From: Rhizophagus irregularis
Lineage: Eukaryota; Glomeromycota; Glomeromycetes; Glomerales; Glomeraceae
Reading direction: 5' to 3'
NCBI RefSeq assembly: GCF_026210795.1
Contig: NC_089435.1
Coordinates: 3,658,001-3,722,000 of the forward strand
Length of the DNA stretch: 64,000 bases
Shown: piece by piece, positions 1-11,929 of the stretch
Layout of the letters: every line of letters starts with the position of its first letter
Numbering within the stretch: the stretch's first letter is position 1
Notes under the pieces: model-generated
What the model saw: the letters and a program-made list of their open reading frames with translations, nothing else
The model's database searches: none
Told to the model about the DNA's origin: nothing
Position numbers and translations under genes: made by a program

Positions 1-2382
1 GCCGAACAAGCGGACACAAACACCATTTTTTTTAATAGATAGATTAATTAAGGAAAAATTTTATACATTGATACAAAAATTTTTATAAATATATTTTAAT
101 ACGAATGATTCTAAACAAAGTCTTATCAAAAAATTTAGGTAAATAAAAGCAGAGATTGCAGTGTCAATGGAATTGTACTATTATGAATAACCTTTAAGAA
201 AATAAAACGTGCAAATACTTACTAGCATGTGTCTATAACTAATTAGAAGGTACTAGATACTGTCCGGAATTTTAAAATTTTGCTCCAGTAGTCTTTATAT
301 TTATTTTATAATTGATCTATAAAACTGAAAAAGAGAAAATTGTTAACCTATGTACACTCAGTTAAGCAAGCATCGAGCATTATCATCTAACGACCAGAAG
401 CCAACAATTAAGGATTAAAGGATAATATCCTCAGCATAGGGGTGTTCGGCGAAATTAATGATAAAAGGCATTCGAAAATAATGGTAAAAAACCCTATTTA
501 ATGCTGTAGGCCTCACCAGACATTATCATGTTTGTGTATTGACCTCAAAGTACTACCCGTGTATCCTATAATCAAAGACAACCAGGCATAAACACAACCA
601 GAAGCCAACAATTATTAGGATTAAAGCACGTGGAGATAATATCCTCAGCATAGGGGTGTTCGGCGAAATTAATGGTAAAAGGCGTTTCGAAAATAATGGT
701 AAACCCTATTTCTCCTCACTAAACGCTGTAGGCCTCACTGGATACTATCATGTTTGTGTATTGACCTCAGAGATACTATCCATGTATCCTATAATTGAAG
801 ACAACCAGACATGAACAGATAAAAATAACACGCTCACTTGTGAATTTAAGACCTCAGTTTCTTGTTCCACTTGATTTTCTATTCGGGTGAAAGATCTAAT
901 GAAATTTCATTACTTCTTTTTTTCACCAACTAATGACTACTAATGTTGGCTTGACCAGAAATGCTTAAGTACAAAGTGTACAAAAAGATTAGTGCACTCG
1001 TTAAGCAGGTAACCCTTACAGTCATCCAAAGTCTGACGATAAACATGAAATTACCTACCCTCTCTACCTGGAGATGATTTCGTAAGTTACTGTTACTGCG
1101 CCACACAAGAAAGCAAAGTAGTTGTTTATTCTTGACCGACTTTTGTTGTTCGTATGGGCCGTCCCGTCATCTTTTTTTTGTTAGAAGAGTTTAGAACTCG
1201 GAAACAACATTATTATTAGCTTTTTATTCATATTGGAGACATAGTGATAGGGTTTTAAGTTCATGTCTAAGTCTATAAACATATCATCATGTAAAAAACT
1301 TTGAAGCGTATTGTTAGGTATGTAACGCTTGAAAAATTTTTGATTTCGCAAAAATTTCTAATATATTTCTTTGTTGGTTTGTGTGTTTATTGGTAAGAAA
1401 ATTTTATTGGTAAGAAAAAAAATTTTTGTAAGAAAAAAAAAAAAGGAAATAAGGTCATTTTATATGTTTAATAGCAATAGTATATTTTGTTTACAATGAC
1501 TCATTACAGCACTACAGTTGATGTGATCAATCTATCTATATTTGTCAATAATTAATCATCGCGTCGACACGTCGCGTAACATTTTAAGAGTTTCATGTGC
1601 ACTCTCATATTAAATATATACAATTTATTTAAATTTAAATAGTTATCTTTTATACAGGACAATAGGACATGTAGACATAACTAAAAAAAAAAAATTTATA
1701 TTACGGTCACTTCTGTTGAACAAGTTAATTGTACTAATTACCGAAAATTTCTTCATTAAAAATCAATATCACGAAATGATCCAATTAGAATTCATCAAAT
1801 TGTCGATATCTTCAAAGGTATTATAACGATATTATACAAATCATCTGTTTTAAAACTGTAAATTTTATTTAGCTTTTCTAAGTCTGGTTCTATTTTCCAT
1901 CTGGTGACACAACTAGTGTCGGTAAGAAATTTCTCTGTCTGCCACTCTCTGCCCTGATGTCTCGCAGTATCTGAAGGACGTCTACTCCTAAAAAATACAG
2001 ATGAAAGGGAAAAGCAGTTCGAGGCCGATAATGTGGGCTAGCAACAAAAATATATACGTATCAAGCAAAAAAATTATTCAAAATCATTTCCTTGCCCTGG
2101 CTCTGATTTGAACTACATAATATACAATAAGGAAGGTCAAGATGACTACATTATGATCAAGCTGTTATGACCTGTATGACAGAAAAATTAGAAAAATTGT
2201 GCAAGTAGTAATTGGCTGATCACTTCCGTGTAAGTCACATGACATTTATAAAAAAATTTCACTTTATATTTTAGATAATGTATTTCTCTGTGAAATAAAA
2301 ACAAAATAAAAAATATAATTTATATTATGTACCTTGCATTATTATAGTAAGTAGATAAATATAATAAATATATGATTTTAAA
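1..2382. other. Intergenic, AT-rich, no gene recognised
   Basis: No convincing coding exon was found. A diverged tandem duplication (391-815) is listed separately. The stretch around 1900-2040 is less AT-rich than its surroundings and could be an old coding or transposon remnant, but I recognise nothing in it. Confidence 0.5.
391..815. repeat. Tandem duplication of about 210 bp, two diverged copies
   Basis: Copy 1 (about 391-597) and copy 2 (about 598-815) share the blocks CCAGAAGCCAACAATTA, ATAATATCCTCAGCATAGGG, GTGTTCGGCGAAATTAATG and CATGTTTGTGTATTGACCTC in the same order. Substitutions and small indels separate them. No coding potential was recognised. Confidence 0.8.
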
Positions 2383-5211
2383 TTACCAACTTAACCAATT
2401 TGTCCATACCAAAACTAAAATATAATTATTTGTATTTGGATTTTGAGATATTCCATATATATCATTATTTGCTCCATCCCATGATTTTGTTAAATATTTT
2501 TTAGCCTAAATATAAAGCAAAGTGAGAAATATATTAATATTATTAATAGTATTAAGGATATTTATAAAAATGTCATACCTCATTTATTAGAGAGTCAACA
2601 GAATTTTGTGAATTATGTAAATAATTTAAAGCGACTGTTTTAGTTGAATCTCTTGTATATTTATAATTATTTTTTCTTAAAATAAATGGACCATTCTCCC
2701 ATATTGCTGAATATACTGTTATAGAACCATTTTTTTTTATTTCATTAATTTCATAAAGTTGATTGTATGGTATCCATTCAAATACAATTTCATCAAAGTT
2801 ACTTATTTTTAATTGTATTTCTTGAATGAAATCATCAATTTTTTTATTTCCACTCATCGATGTAAAATTCCTTTGAACCAAAATATAGTCAGATGTATCA
2901 GGATTTTGAGATATTCCATATATTCTAAGAACTGATATGCCAAATATACTTGTCAAAAGCTTTCTAACCTGAATTATTAATGGAAAGATAGATAAATTGA
3001 GTTAGAAAAAAAAAAAATTAAAATATTTGTAGAAATGACTTACTTCATTTGTTAGAATTTCAATGTAATTTTGTGAGTTATGTAAATATTTTAAAAAAAC
3101 ATTTATATTTGCTCTACTTTTATACATGCCATAATAATCATCAACTACTATTGGACCATCCTTATATATTGCTGAATATATTGATATAGGGCCATCTTTG
3201 CTTATTTCTTTAATTTTATTAAACTGATTATATGGTATCCATTCAAATACTAAATCTTCTTCTTCAATGACTTTTAATTCCATTTCCTGGATGAAGTCAT
3301 CAATTTTTTCATTTCCGCTTGTCCATTCCATAACTAAGATATAATTATTTGTATATGGATTATGAGATATTCCGTATATATTACACATTGTTTTGTCAAG
3401 CATTTTTGTATAATATTTTTTAGCCTAAATATAAGACAAAGAGATAAATATACTATTAAAAGTATTAAGAATATTTAAAAATGTTATACCTCATTTATTA
3501 GAAAGTCAATAGAATTTTGTGAATTATGTAAATATTTCAAAGCAACTTTTTTATAGAAAGTATTTGTATATCCAGAATTATAATTATTGTAATAAATTGG
3601 ACCATCATTCCATCTCGCTGAATATACTGTTATAGGGCCATTTTTGCCTGTTCTTCTAGTTTCTCTAAACTGACAGTATGGTATCCATTCAAACACCACA
3701 TCATTTTTGTTATTGATTTTTAATTGCATTTCCTGAACAAAATCATCAATTTTTTCATTTCCACTTGCCCATGCCAGAACTAAAATATAATCATTTGTTT
3801 CTTGATTTTGAGATATTCCATATATATCACAAATTACTCTGTCAAGTATTTGTGTTGAATATTTTTTAGCCTAAATATAAGCAAAAGAGATAAATATATT
3901 ATATTAAAAGTATTAAGAAAATTTATAGATATGTCATACCTCATTTATTAGAAAGTCAATAGAATTTTGTGAGTTATGTAAATATTTTAAAGCGACTACT
4001 TTATTCGGATATCTCACATATTGTTTATTGTAAATATTGCAACATAATGGACCATCCTTCCATATTGCTGAATATATTGTTATAGAACCATTTTTGCCTA
4101 TTTCTTTAATTTTACCAAGTTGATTGAATGGTATCCATTCAAATGCAACATTACAATAATTATTCATTTTTAATTGCATTTTTTGAATGAAATCATCAAT
4201 TTTTTCATTTCCACTGTTCCAATTTGCTAAGTTTATGGAATTACTTTGAACTAAAATATAATCATTTGTATCTGGATTTTGAGATATTCCATACAGTGCA
4301 AGACATGTCTTATAATTTATTGAATACTTTTTGGTCTAGATATAAATAATAAAATAATAAGTATACTAAATTAAAAAAAAAGTATTTAAATATTTCAATG
4401 TTTTACCTCATTTATTAGAAAATCAATGGAATCTTGTGAGTTTTGGAAGCATTTTAAAGCAACATTTTTACTTGAATCTCTTTTATAATCATTCCAATAC
4501 TTCTTGTATAATGGACCATCCTTCCTTATTGCTGAATATATTATTATAGAACCATTTTTGTCTATCTCTTTAACTTCATCAAGTTGATTGTATGGTATCC
4601 ATTCAAATACAATATCATAAATATTATTTACTTTTAATTGCATTTCTTGAATGAAATCATCAATTTTTTCATTTCCACTGTTCCAATTTGCTAAGTTTAT
4701 GGAATTATCTTGAACTAAAATATAATCATTTGTATCTGGATTTTGAGATATTCCATATAATACAAGAAAATTATCATATTTTGTTGAATATTTTTTAGTC
4801 TAAATATAAACAAAGAAATAGTAAATATACTAAATTGAAAAAAAAGTATTTAAATACTTCAATATTTACCTCATTTACTAGAAAATTAATGGAATCCTGT
4901 GAGGTATGTAAGTATTTTAAGGCAACTTTTTTATTTGAACTCCTTACATATCTACGATACCAATATATTGGACCATCCTTCCATATTGCTGAATGAACTG
5001 TTGTAAGACCATTTTTGCTTGTTTCTTGAATTTTGTAAAACTGACTATATGGTATCCATTCAAATACTACATCATCTCTGTTAATGAATTTTAATTGCAT
5101 TTCTTGGATGAAGTTATCAATTTTTTCATTTTTACTGGCCCAACATATAAGATTTGTTTCTAAATATTCCAGAATGTTAGATATCTCTAAAGGATTTTCT
5201 TGGGGAAACAT
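2383..5211 (-). CDS. Exon-multiplied kinase N-lobe protein (six modules, no catalytic lobe)
   Basis: Seven exons: 5211-4870, 4799-4407, 4335-3940, 3870-3490, 3424-3044, 2968-2579 and 2505-2383. Introns are 65-75 bp with GT and AG ends. Every exon length is a multiple of three and every intron is phase 0, giving about 801 residues. Exons 1-6 each carry one module: a linker (IDDFIQEMQLK, then VFEWIPYNQ), a decayed glycine loop (GKNGSITVYSA type), a beta3 motif VALK, then NSQNSIDFLINE with the alpha-C glutamate. Exons 2-7 begin with a beta4-beta5 segment (IYGISQNPDTNDYILV type). This matches the N-lobe of the large tyrosine-kinase-like family of Rhizophagus. No HRD or DFG motif is present, and the lysine of module 6 is asparagine. 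The start is the ATG at 5211; upstream in-frame TTG codons are unlikely starts. A catalytically dead scaffold or binding protein is an inference; a decaying pseudogene is possible, though the frame is open throughout. Confidence 0.8.
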
Positions 5212-5300
5212 TATATAAAGGCTCAAAAAAATTTTATTAATAATAAACTATTTTATGTAACTAGAATTCCAAAAAGAAAGTTTATATAACACAACTTAAA

Positions 5301-5329
5301 TAAGCTTATGTAAGTATTACATAAGCTTA
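5301..5329. repeat. Perfect inverted repeat upstream of the kinase-like gene
   Basis: Two 13-bp arms, TAAGCTTATGTAA and its exact complement, are separated by GTA. They lie about 90 bp upstream of the ATG at 5211. This could be a regulator dimer site or a chance AT-rich palindrome. Confidence 0.5.
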
Positions 5330-6718
5330 GTAATATTTTCAAAATGGATGAAATTGATGTCAATCATGTGATGGAAGAAATACATTGCTTATGTAATAAT
5401 TATATATTTTGTTCATCATGTCTTGATCGCTAAAAATTAAGCACAATCATGCATAAAAACAGACATTTTGTGAAACCTTTTAATAGCCTTTCGTTACAAC
5501 CTGGAATAACAATATAACCTATGAAGTATTGTTTCCGACATATTTTTTTGTTTAATCAACCTCTTACGTTAGTGAAATAATAGATAAAATAACAATAATT
5601 TTCTTTAGTTACAAAAAATAATGAGAGTTATTAGCTTTAATTTTTTTTACTTTAAAAAAATTGAAGCATAAAGTAATTATTCATCTATTTTGTTTCAAGT
5701 ATTATAAAAATTTTTTAGAATTGCAATAAAATAATAATAATAGGCTGAAGGTATATGACTTTATGTAATCAAGTTACCTATACAAGCTTTACATTTATGT
5801 AACGATATATATAATAATATAATAATATAGTGATAATCTTCCTTTTTACGAAAATAAAGTCTGTGCAGTTGCACATTTTCTATCTTATGCTTTCTGATAT
5901 GCACTATCTTTATTATTGTATCTGCTTATTTAAATTTTCCTTTTGATTATAACTTGGATTGCAATACATATTCTTGTAAATAATGACTCTCTAGTGGGAA
6001 AATGGTGTCTATTACGATTTATCACAACATAGTATTCTTTTAATATTCAATGAAAATTTCATAAGAGCAACCTCTTGCTCTAAAGGCGCAAGTAACAAGA
6101 AGCAGAGTATAGTGTTTTTATAATCATCTAAGCACTTCGCAAGGCTATACCAAAAGACACCCCATTTATCAAAGTTTGATGCCAAACCCTTGCAAGCCCA
6201 TCAACTACAACTGGTGAAAATTTGTTATACGAAAAAATATTGTGACTTGCAAAATACATTTTTATAGTTTAATTTCATGATTTTTAGCATGCTACTCAAT
6301 TTTACTCGTGAATTTATCAATTTCTATCCTGGCATATTTTCACGTGATATTAGTAAAAAATATTTATCACGCATTGCCACACCCTCTACTTTAAGTATTC
6401 TGGGGATTATTATCGTGATGGAAGATACGAAAGAAAAGTTTCACCCATGAGCCCAAGGTATATGCTTAAGAAATACTCAAGGATCATGTGAACCGTCATC
6501 TGAAATGCGCAGTATGATAATTCCTGAGCCAATTTTTAGCCACTTTCTGGAAATGAGTATACAAGGCCAGCCGTCATCTGACGCACTTCAACTGTCAGCA
6601 GGCATAAATCGACAGTTGACGCACGACATATGTAACATCTAATGATTGCATCACATGATATAAATTTATACTGATCAACAAAAATTTTCGTTACACAATA
6701 ATGCAGATGCAGTATTCA
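5330..6718. other. Intergenic, no gene recognised
   Basis: AT-rich spacer with no supported gene. The block around 6060-6240 is less AT-rich and unexplained. The string GAAATGCGCAGTATGATAAT near 6502 recurs near 24298, so it is probably part of an old dispersed repeat. Confidence 0.5.
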
Positions 6719-6807
6719 TCCGAAAAACCCCGACTTTCATTACACAATAGGTCAGCAGATCAGTTGATTAAGTTCATAAATAGGCAAAAAAATTTTTTTT
6801 TTTTTTT
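6719..6807 (+). promoter_or_regulatory. F-box promoter box and poly-T tract
   Basis: The motif ATTACACAAT (6739-6748) lies 80 bp before the ATG of the F-box gene. A 15-nt T tract (6793-6807) follows, ending 12 bp before the ATG. The paralogue at 17796 has the same motif 79 bp upstream and a 20-nt T tract. A CCGAAAAA string also precedes the motif in both. Promoter function is inferred from conserved spacing. Confidence 0.5.
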
Positions 6808-6818
6808 GAAATAATAAA

Positions 6819-8291
6819 ATGGCGTGTCAACTTCCAGCTGATTGTTTAAATGATATTTTTGAATATTTAGAGGAAGATAAATTCGCTCTACATTCATGTC
6901 TATTAGTTAATCATCTTTGGTGTGAAATTTCTGTTAGAATTTTGTGGAGGAATATTTGGGATTTTAATCGTCAACAATGTTCATTAAAGGTGGCATCATC
7001 AATTCTTAGTACATTAATTGCTTGTCTTCCCAATGAGTCAAAAAGGCTCCTATATGATAATGATATTTTCATTTCAACTCCTACTTCAAAACCATTATTG
7101 TTTAATTATGCAGCATTTTGCAAAGTCATTTCAATTTATGAGTTTAATAGGATGATTGATAGTGTTTTCAAAGATGAACAATCTACTAATTTAAATGATA
7201 TAAATAATTTAGTTACAAATCAAATTATCAAAATGTTTGCAAACCAAATTTCTTCTTTGAAAAAATTGACCTATCACCATAATCATTATTATTACCTTAA
7301 TATTTCTTTTCCATATTTTCCTGGTGCGAGAGATCTTTCAGAATTATGTTGTAGTTCAAAACTTCCTTCTAATTTTTTTTACCAATTGTCTCAAATATGC
7401 CATAATTTACAATCAATTTCTATATCATTTGATGATGATGTTTCAAATGAATTAAAAGAATTAATTTCTTCACAGAATAATTTAAAAAAATTATCTTTAT
7501 CAGCTTTTGAGATAAGTTGGGCAAATATTATACCTGCTCTAACAAAACATTCTCATACAATAACAAAATTACAACTTTATGGTGGTAATGAAGAATTACC
7601 ACTTTCATTTCTCAGTTTATTCTTAAATTTACAAGAATTTATATTTTCATTCTTTCATGGAACAGAATTTGAAGATTTTAGAATGTTACAATATCCAAAA
7701 TTACAAGTTTTAAAAATTCCTTATCAATGTCCAAGACCTCAGTATATGATGAAATTTTTAGAAAATAATGGAAAAAACCTTAAAAAGTTTTATACAGATG
7801 AAAATAACAAAGATTTAAGTTTATCTATTGCTAAATTTTGTCCAAACCTTAAAAGTCTTTTCGTAATACTTAATAACGGTGAAATTGATATATTAAAAAC
7901 TATATTTATTAGTTGTCAATACTTAGAAAGTATTAAAATTTGGTGTGATAAAGGTAATTTTGGTGAATTTTTATCTGAAAAGGAGGTATTAGAAACTGTT
8001 GCAAAATATTCACCAAATAATTTTTGTGAATTAAAAATATACAATTGTTCAAATTCAGATGTATTTCCAGGTGATTTGGAATCATTTTTTATAAGCTGGG
8101 GAGAAAGAACACCAAAAAAATTGCTTTCATTAATAATTCTTGTGGATGATGCAGATTATTATTATGATTATATTAGTTCGGAAACTTTAGAAATAATAGG
8201 AAAATATGAAGATTTAGGTACTATTAAATTTTTGACTAAAAGTAATATTAATGAAGAAAAAGAGGAAGAAGATAACTATTATTATCATTAA
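6819..8291 (+). CDS. F-box/LRR-like protein, 490 aa
   Basis: Single-exon gene for a probable substrate-recognition subunit of an SCF ubiquitin ligase. An F-box spans residues 1-47: LPADCLNDIFEYLEED, then LHSCLLVNHLWCEISVRILW. The remainder has irregular leucine-rich segments such as LKKLSLSAFEI, ITKLQLYGG, LQEFIFSF and LKSLFVIL, ending in an acidic, tyrosine-rich tail. The Skp1-binding F-box and the LRR-like array are the usual layout of the very large Rhizophagus F-box family. The start is the ATG behind the poly-T tract, and the F-box begins directly there. A close full-length paralogue lies at 17796-19289. Substrates are unknown. Confidence 0.85.
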   Translation: MACQLPADCLNDIFEYLEEDKFALHSCLLVNHLWCEISVRILWRNIWDFNRQQCSLKVASSILSTLIACLPNESKRLLYDNDIFISTPTSKPLLFNYAAFCKVISIYEFNRMIDSVFKDEQSTNLNDINNLVTNQIIKMFANQISSLKKLTYHHNHYYYLNISFPYFPGARDLSELCCSSKLPSNFFYQLSQICHNLQSISISFDDDVSNELKELISSQNNLKKLSLSAFEISWANIIPALTKHSHTITKLQLYGGNEELPLSFLSLFLNLQEFIFSFFHGTEFEDFRMLQYPKLQVLKIPYQCPRPQYMMKFLENNGKNLKKFYTDENNKDLSLSIAKFCPNLKSLFVILNNGEIDILKTIFISCQYLESIKIWCDKGNFGEFLSEKEVLETVAKYSPNNFCELKIYNCSNSDVFPGDLESFFISWGERTPKKLLSLIILVDDADYYYDYISSETLEIIGKYEDLGTIKFLTKSNINEEKEEEDNYYYH

Positions 8292-8860
8292 TTAAGACTT
8301 TAATAATAATTATATTTATTATTATTTTAGATGATGGAGATTTGAATAAGAAAATCTTAAAATCTTGAAATTAATGTTTTTTTTTATTATAAAACTAGGC
8401 GTAACCGTCATGCTGCGCCGGGGATGAGAGTAATAAACACACTTATATTTTATTGTGAATAGGTCTAGTTTTTTACTATTATTATGATGGTATTAGTAGG
8501 AAATAAATATAATAAATTACACAATTTATATGATTATACAAATAATAATGGATTGTGTGCAAGTGTTATACAGTGTATGAAATATTATTATTAAATGCAA
8601 ATTTTTTTTAACACGAAACAAATGTTGCAGTACTGTGAAATTTATGATTTATTTACTATACATTTACAAAGATAATTTTGTATAAGTAGTTTATTGTTAT
8701 ATTGTTACAAAAAAATTTTTTTTTTTTTATCTTAAAAAAATTTCATTGTAGCATTAAAAAAATCACATCTGCTGCTGAAAAAAATACATATATATTGTTA
8801 TTATATCTCAAAGAAATTAAAATTATATTGATTATTCTATATACTAAAAAAATCTCAATT
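8292..8860. other. Intergenic, AT-rich
   Basis: 3' flank of the F-box gene. A short GC-rich island (about 8398-8425) stands out but forms no recognised RNA. The rest is homopolymer-rich, and the short open frames in it are low complexity. Confidence 0.5.
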
Positions 8861-9095
8861 CTACAACAGCCCCAGTTGTATTTCTTTTTTTATATTTGTT
8901 AATTCTAATGCCTGAAGTTTTACTTCCCTTTCTTTGATTGAAATTCACGTTCTTTGAATGTAAGAATTTTTTCTTTTTTTGCCAAATCATCTTCATATTC
9001 TTCACCCGTATCATTATGTTTTCATTTATTTTTTGGATAGATTCTAGAATTTCTGGACTTTCACATATTACATTGGGCAACTTTGGTATGTTCCT
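8861..9095 (-). pseudogene. Frame-shifted coiled-coil remnant, possibly NAM/Harbinger-associated
   Basis: Consecutive minus-strand frames give fragments that read like one decayed protein: PNVICESPEILESIQKINEN, then EEYEDDLAKKEKILTFKER, then VKLQALELTNIKKEIQLGL before a TAG at 8861-8863. At least two frameshifts separate them. The charged helical tail resembles the C-terminal region of NAM-like proteins linked to PIF/Harbinger elements in fungi. That assignment is from memory and weak; another coiled-coil protein is equally possible. Confidence 0.35.
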
Positions 9096-9135
9096 TATTA
9101 ATTTTTTAAAAAAAATGATGGTTAATATCAATTAA

Positions 9136-9704
9136 GTATAAGTAACTTAATGAAGGAAGTTAAAGTTCTGTTTGAAGTAAGGCAAGTAATCAGAATCAGA
9201 CATAGGTGTTATTGTATGTTAAATGATATAAACACTGATTATTTATTAACATGACGCATTTATGAAAAAATGGAATCCTCTTTTTATTTTATATAATTAC
9301 TATGTAGACTTTTTTTTTTCTTTTCCTTTTTTAAAATCTGAAAAGGCAGTATTTATATTATTTTTCTATGAATCTTTATAATCACTCATATCAAATTTCT
9401 TACATCAAATATTAGATAATCATGATGTTTTATACATGTGTAAAAAAAGAGATGATATCATTACAGACCAAACGCCAATTTAATTCTTTTATTGATGTAA
9501 TCACTCATATCAATGTTTCTCTATTTTCTATGATTGCATGATAATACAACTAAATAAGTAATTTATACCTGCGAATTTTTTTTTACTGATATTTTCAGTG
9601 AATTGTAATTGAAGTCAATAAAGTCAACTCAGACCAATGGCCAATAAATGATCAAATGATGGAGTTTCAAATAAATACGTTCCAAAGCTCAAGGTCATCA
9701 GCTT
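9136..9704. other. Intergenic, AT-rich
   Basis: No gene seen. The string AATCACTCATATCAA occurs twice (near 9380 and 9499), suggesting a small diverged duplication. Confidence 0.5.
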
Positions 9705-9881
9705 CTACAGTCTATACCATAGAAAGTTTATTTTCTTATCGCTTCTATAGTATCTTTGAGGCTCCCTACCAGCTCTTCCTGTCAATATGAATATCCCATC
9801 AGTTAATCCTTTGGCGTCCTTAGCCGCTTCTAGTTTAGCTTGAGCTTGATTTATAAGACGATCATATAATTCCAGCCAGAA
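9705..9881 (-). other. Short open frame, possible exon or gene remnant
   Basis: 58 codons are open between a TAA and a TAG, containing LINQAQAKLEAAKDAKGL and ILTGRAGREPQRYY. Composition is unlike the AT-driven junk frames nearby, which suggests former coding sequence. I do not recognise it. A plus-strand frame overlaps its upper end. Confidence 0.25.
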
Positions 9882-10468
9882 TTACAATCCTGGTGCGAAG
9901 CAACAGTGCAGTTATTAATTAGTAATTTAGCAACAAATACAGAGGTTACGTTAAGTTCGTTAACGCATATAGAAGATGAGAGCGATTTTACATTGTATGA
10001 TTACAGCTTTGATTTTAGTAAGGTAATAGTGTTATAGTAATATTGACGGAAAAATCTATCATAGAATTTTTTAACAAGTCTAGTAATAGAAAACGTATTG
10101 ATAATAAGTATTACACGAAATTATTATTTATTGAATATTGGTTAGAGAGAGTAATGAATATAATCAGGAAAACGTTAATTGAAATTGAAATTGACAAATA
10201 ACAAGATGATCTCTCAAATGAGATGAGAAGGATAAATGTGAGTTTTATGCAATTTTTACATGAAAATTCAAGAATTTTAAACGGGAAAACTAAAGTATGG
10301 GAATTAATTCGTGGGATTTTAATACGAATTTGTACAAATCACCTGTTAAATAGGATAGTTATTGAAATAGAAAAAGAGAATAATATAAAAAACAGAGATA
10401 AGAGGAAACAAAATGACAGTAGTGAAGGAAGTATAGATATAGACAACGATAAAATAGAAAAAGGATAA
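9869..10468 (+). CDS. Possible two-exon hypothetical protein
   Basis: An open stretch from about 9869 to a GTAATA donor near 10020 contains ELQSWCEATVQLLISN and HIEDESDFTLYDYSFDFSK. A second open stretch ends at 10468 and carries an 81-codon ORF from 10223 (FMQFLHENSRILNGKTKVWE, then a Lys/Asn/Asp-rich tail). Joining them needs an intron of about 200 bp whose acceptor I could not fix, and I found no start codon for the first part. The family is unknown. The ORF from 10223 could also be an isolated remnant. Confidence 0.25.
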
Positions 10469-11929
10469 AAATTATAATAATTACAAAAGAAAAATTAATA
10501 GTAAAATAATAAAAAAAATCAGTAATGCTCGATAAAATGATGAATATAATAGTATATGTATATGTATTTCTTTTATTTAATTATATAATATATATTGTAT
10601 ATACTGTATAAATTTTAATTAATTAAGAGATGCGCTACTAATAAAAAATATATATATATATGATATGAGAAAAGAATTATTTGTAACAATTACCAGACAT
10701 TTGCCATTTAGAACTTCTGTATAAATAGCTAAATTATAAGAAATTTCTATAACAAACAATTTGAAAATCGAGTACAACTACATAAAAGTTTCGATCCCAA
10801 ATTTTTCTCGCTAGTCATCTCGCTCTTCGTGCCAACATTCACGTGACTTTTTAATGATAATTATTCTACATATCAGATATAATTGAATAAAAATTTTAAT
10901 TTCTTTGTAAATAGCGGGCGAGATGACTCTCTGGTTCGCCGGGAGAGGTTAGGTGGTACCTTATATATTTAGTACAGTCTTTTTCTTTGGATAGAATTAG
11001 CATCTATTTTTTTTGTATACCCTTCAGTTCTACGTCCATATACGAAAACAGGACCAGGAAAAAAATACCAAAAAGAATTCCTGATTACGAAAATGATGAC
11101 TAATAACTCTGGAGCATAAATTTACTACGGAAAATCAGTGATCTATGTCTAAGTTCTAACCCTCGTATTTAATCATTTTAAGTATAAGATCATAAAAGGA
11201 ACTTTTTTTTTATTACAAAAAATATATTTTTGTTTAACCTACAAATAAGTGGTTATATGGTAAAATATAACTATAAATATATACATTAAAACATACAGTG
11301 GTATATAGATAATAGGTTAATAGGAATAAGATTTGTTATATGTTAAAGCTAATAACCAAAAATCTTACAACATACAAATCCTTACTGCAAAGTAAAAGCT
11401 AAATAATGGAAATGTAATCTAAAAATAAATAATAAAATAGGTTAGAAGACTCGAGTACTCTAAGTAAGCTTTGTAGAAAAGACAGATTCAAGCCCCCATG
11501 CCTACTATTAACTGACATTAACGATATATCGTGAGTGATCAAACTCGTGCAGAGGTACTGTCACATTAATAATAAGACATGAGACCCACCACCAAAGGGA
11601 AGGGCCCCACATACAGAAGTCTGCGACATAGCTTGAGAATATTATTTTCTCATTTAAGGTAACCAGACTACTAGAAGAGGAGGATAACCGAAGCACTCTA
11701 GGTGCACAAATCCCTTATACATCCCAGCTTAGTCATTTCCACTTACCAGAATAATAAATATTCAAGTTTGATGTTCATTTTGAACTTTTCTCTTCAAGAC
11801 TTTGACCTAAAGGTTGCTTAGGAGTAAGGCTCATATTTTTTTTGATAATATTTGTTTCTAAATAGGGAGTTAATATCTTGACTAGGAGCTGAAAGACTTA
11901 AAATGTTTTTATGTTTGTACGTTATAGTA
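10469..11929. other. Intergenic
   Basis: AT-rich, with less AT-rich islands at about 10790-10970 and 11460-11750. No gene or family was recognised. Confidence 0.5.
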
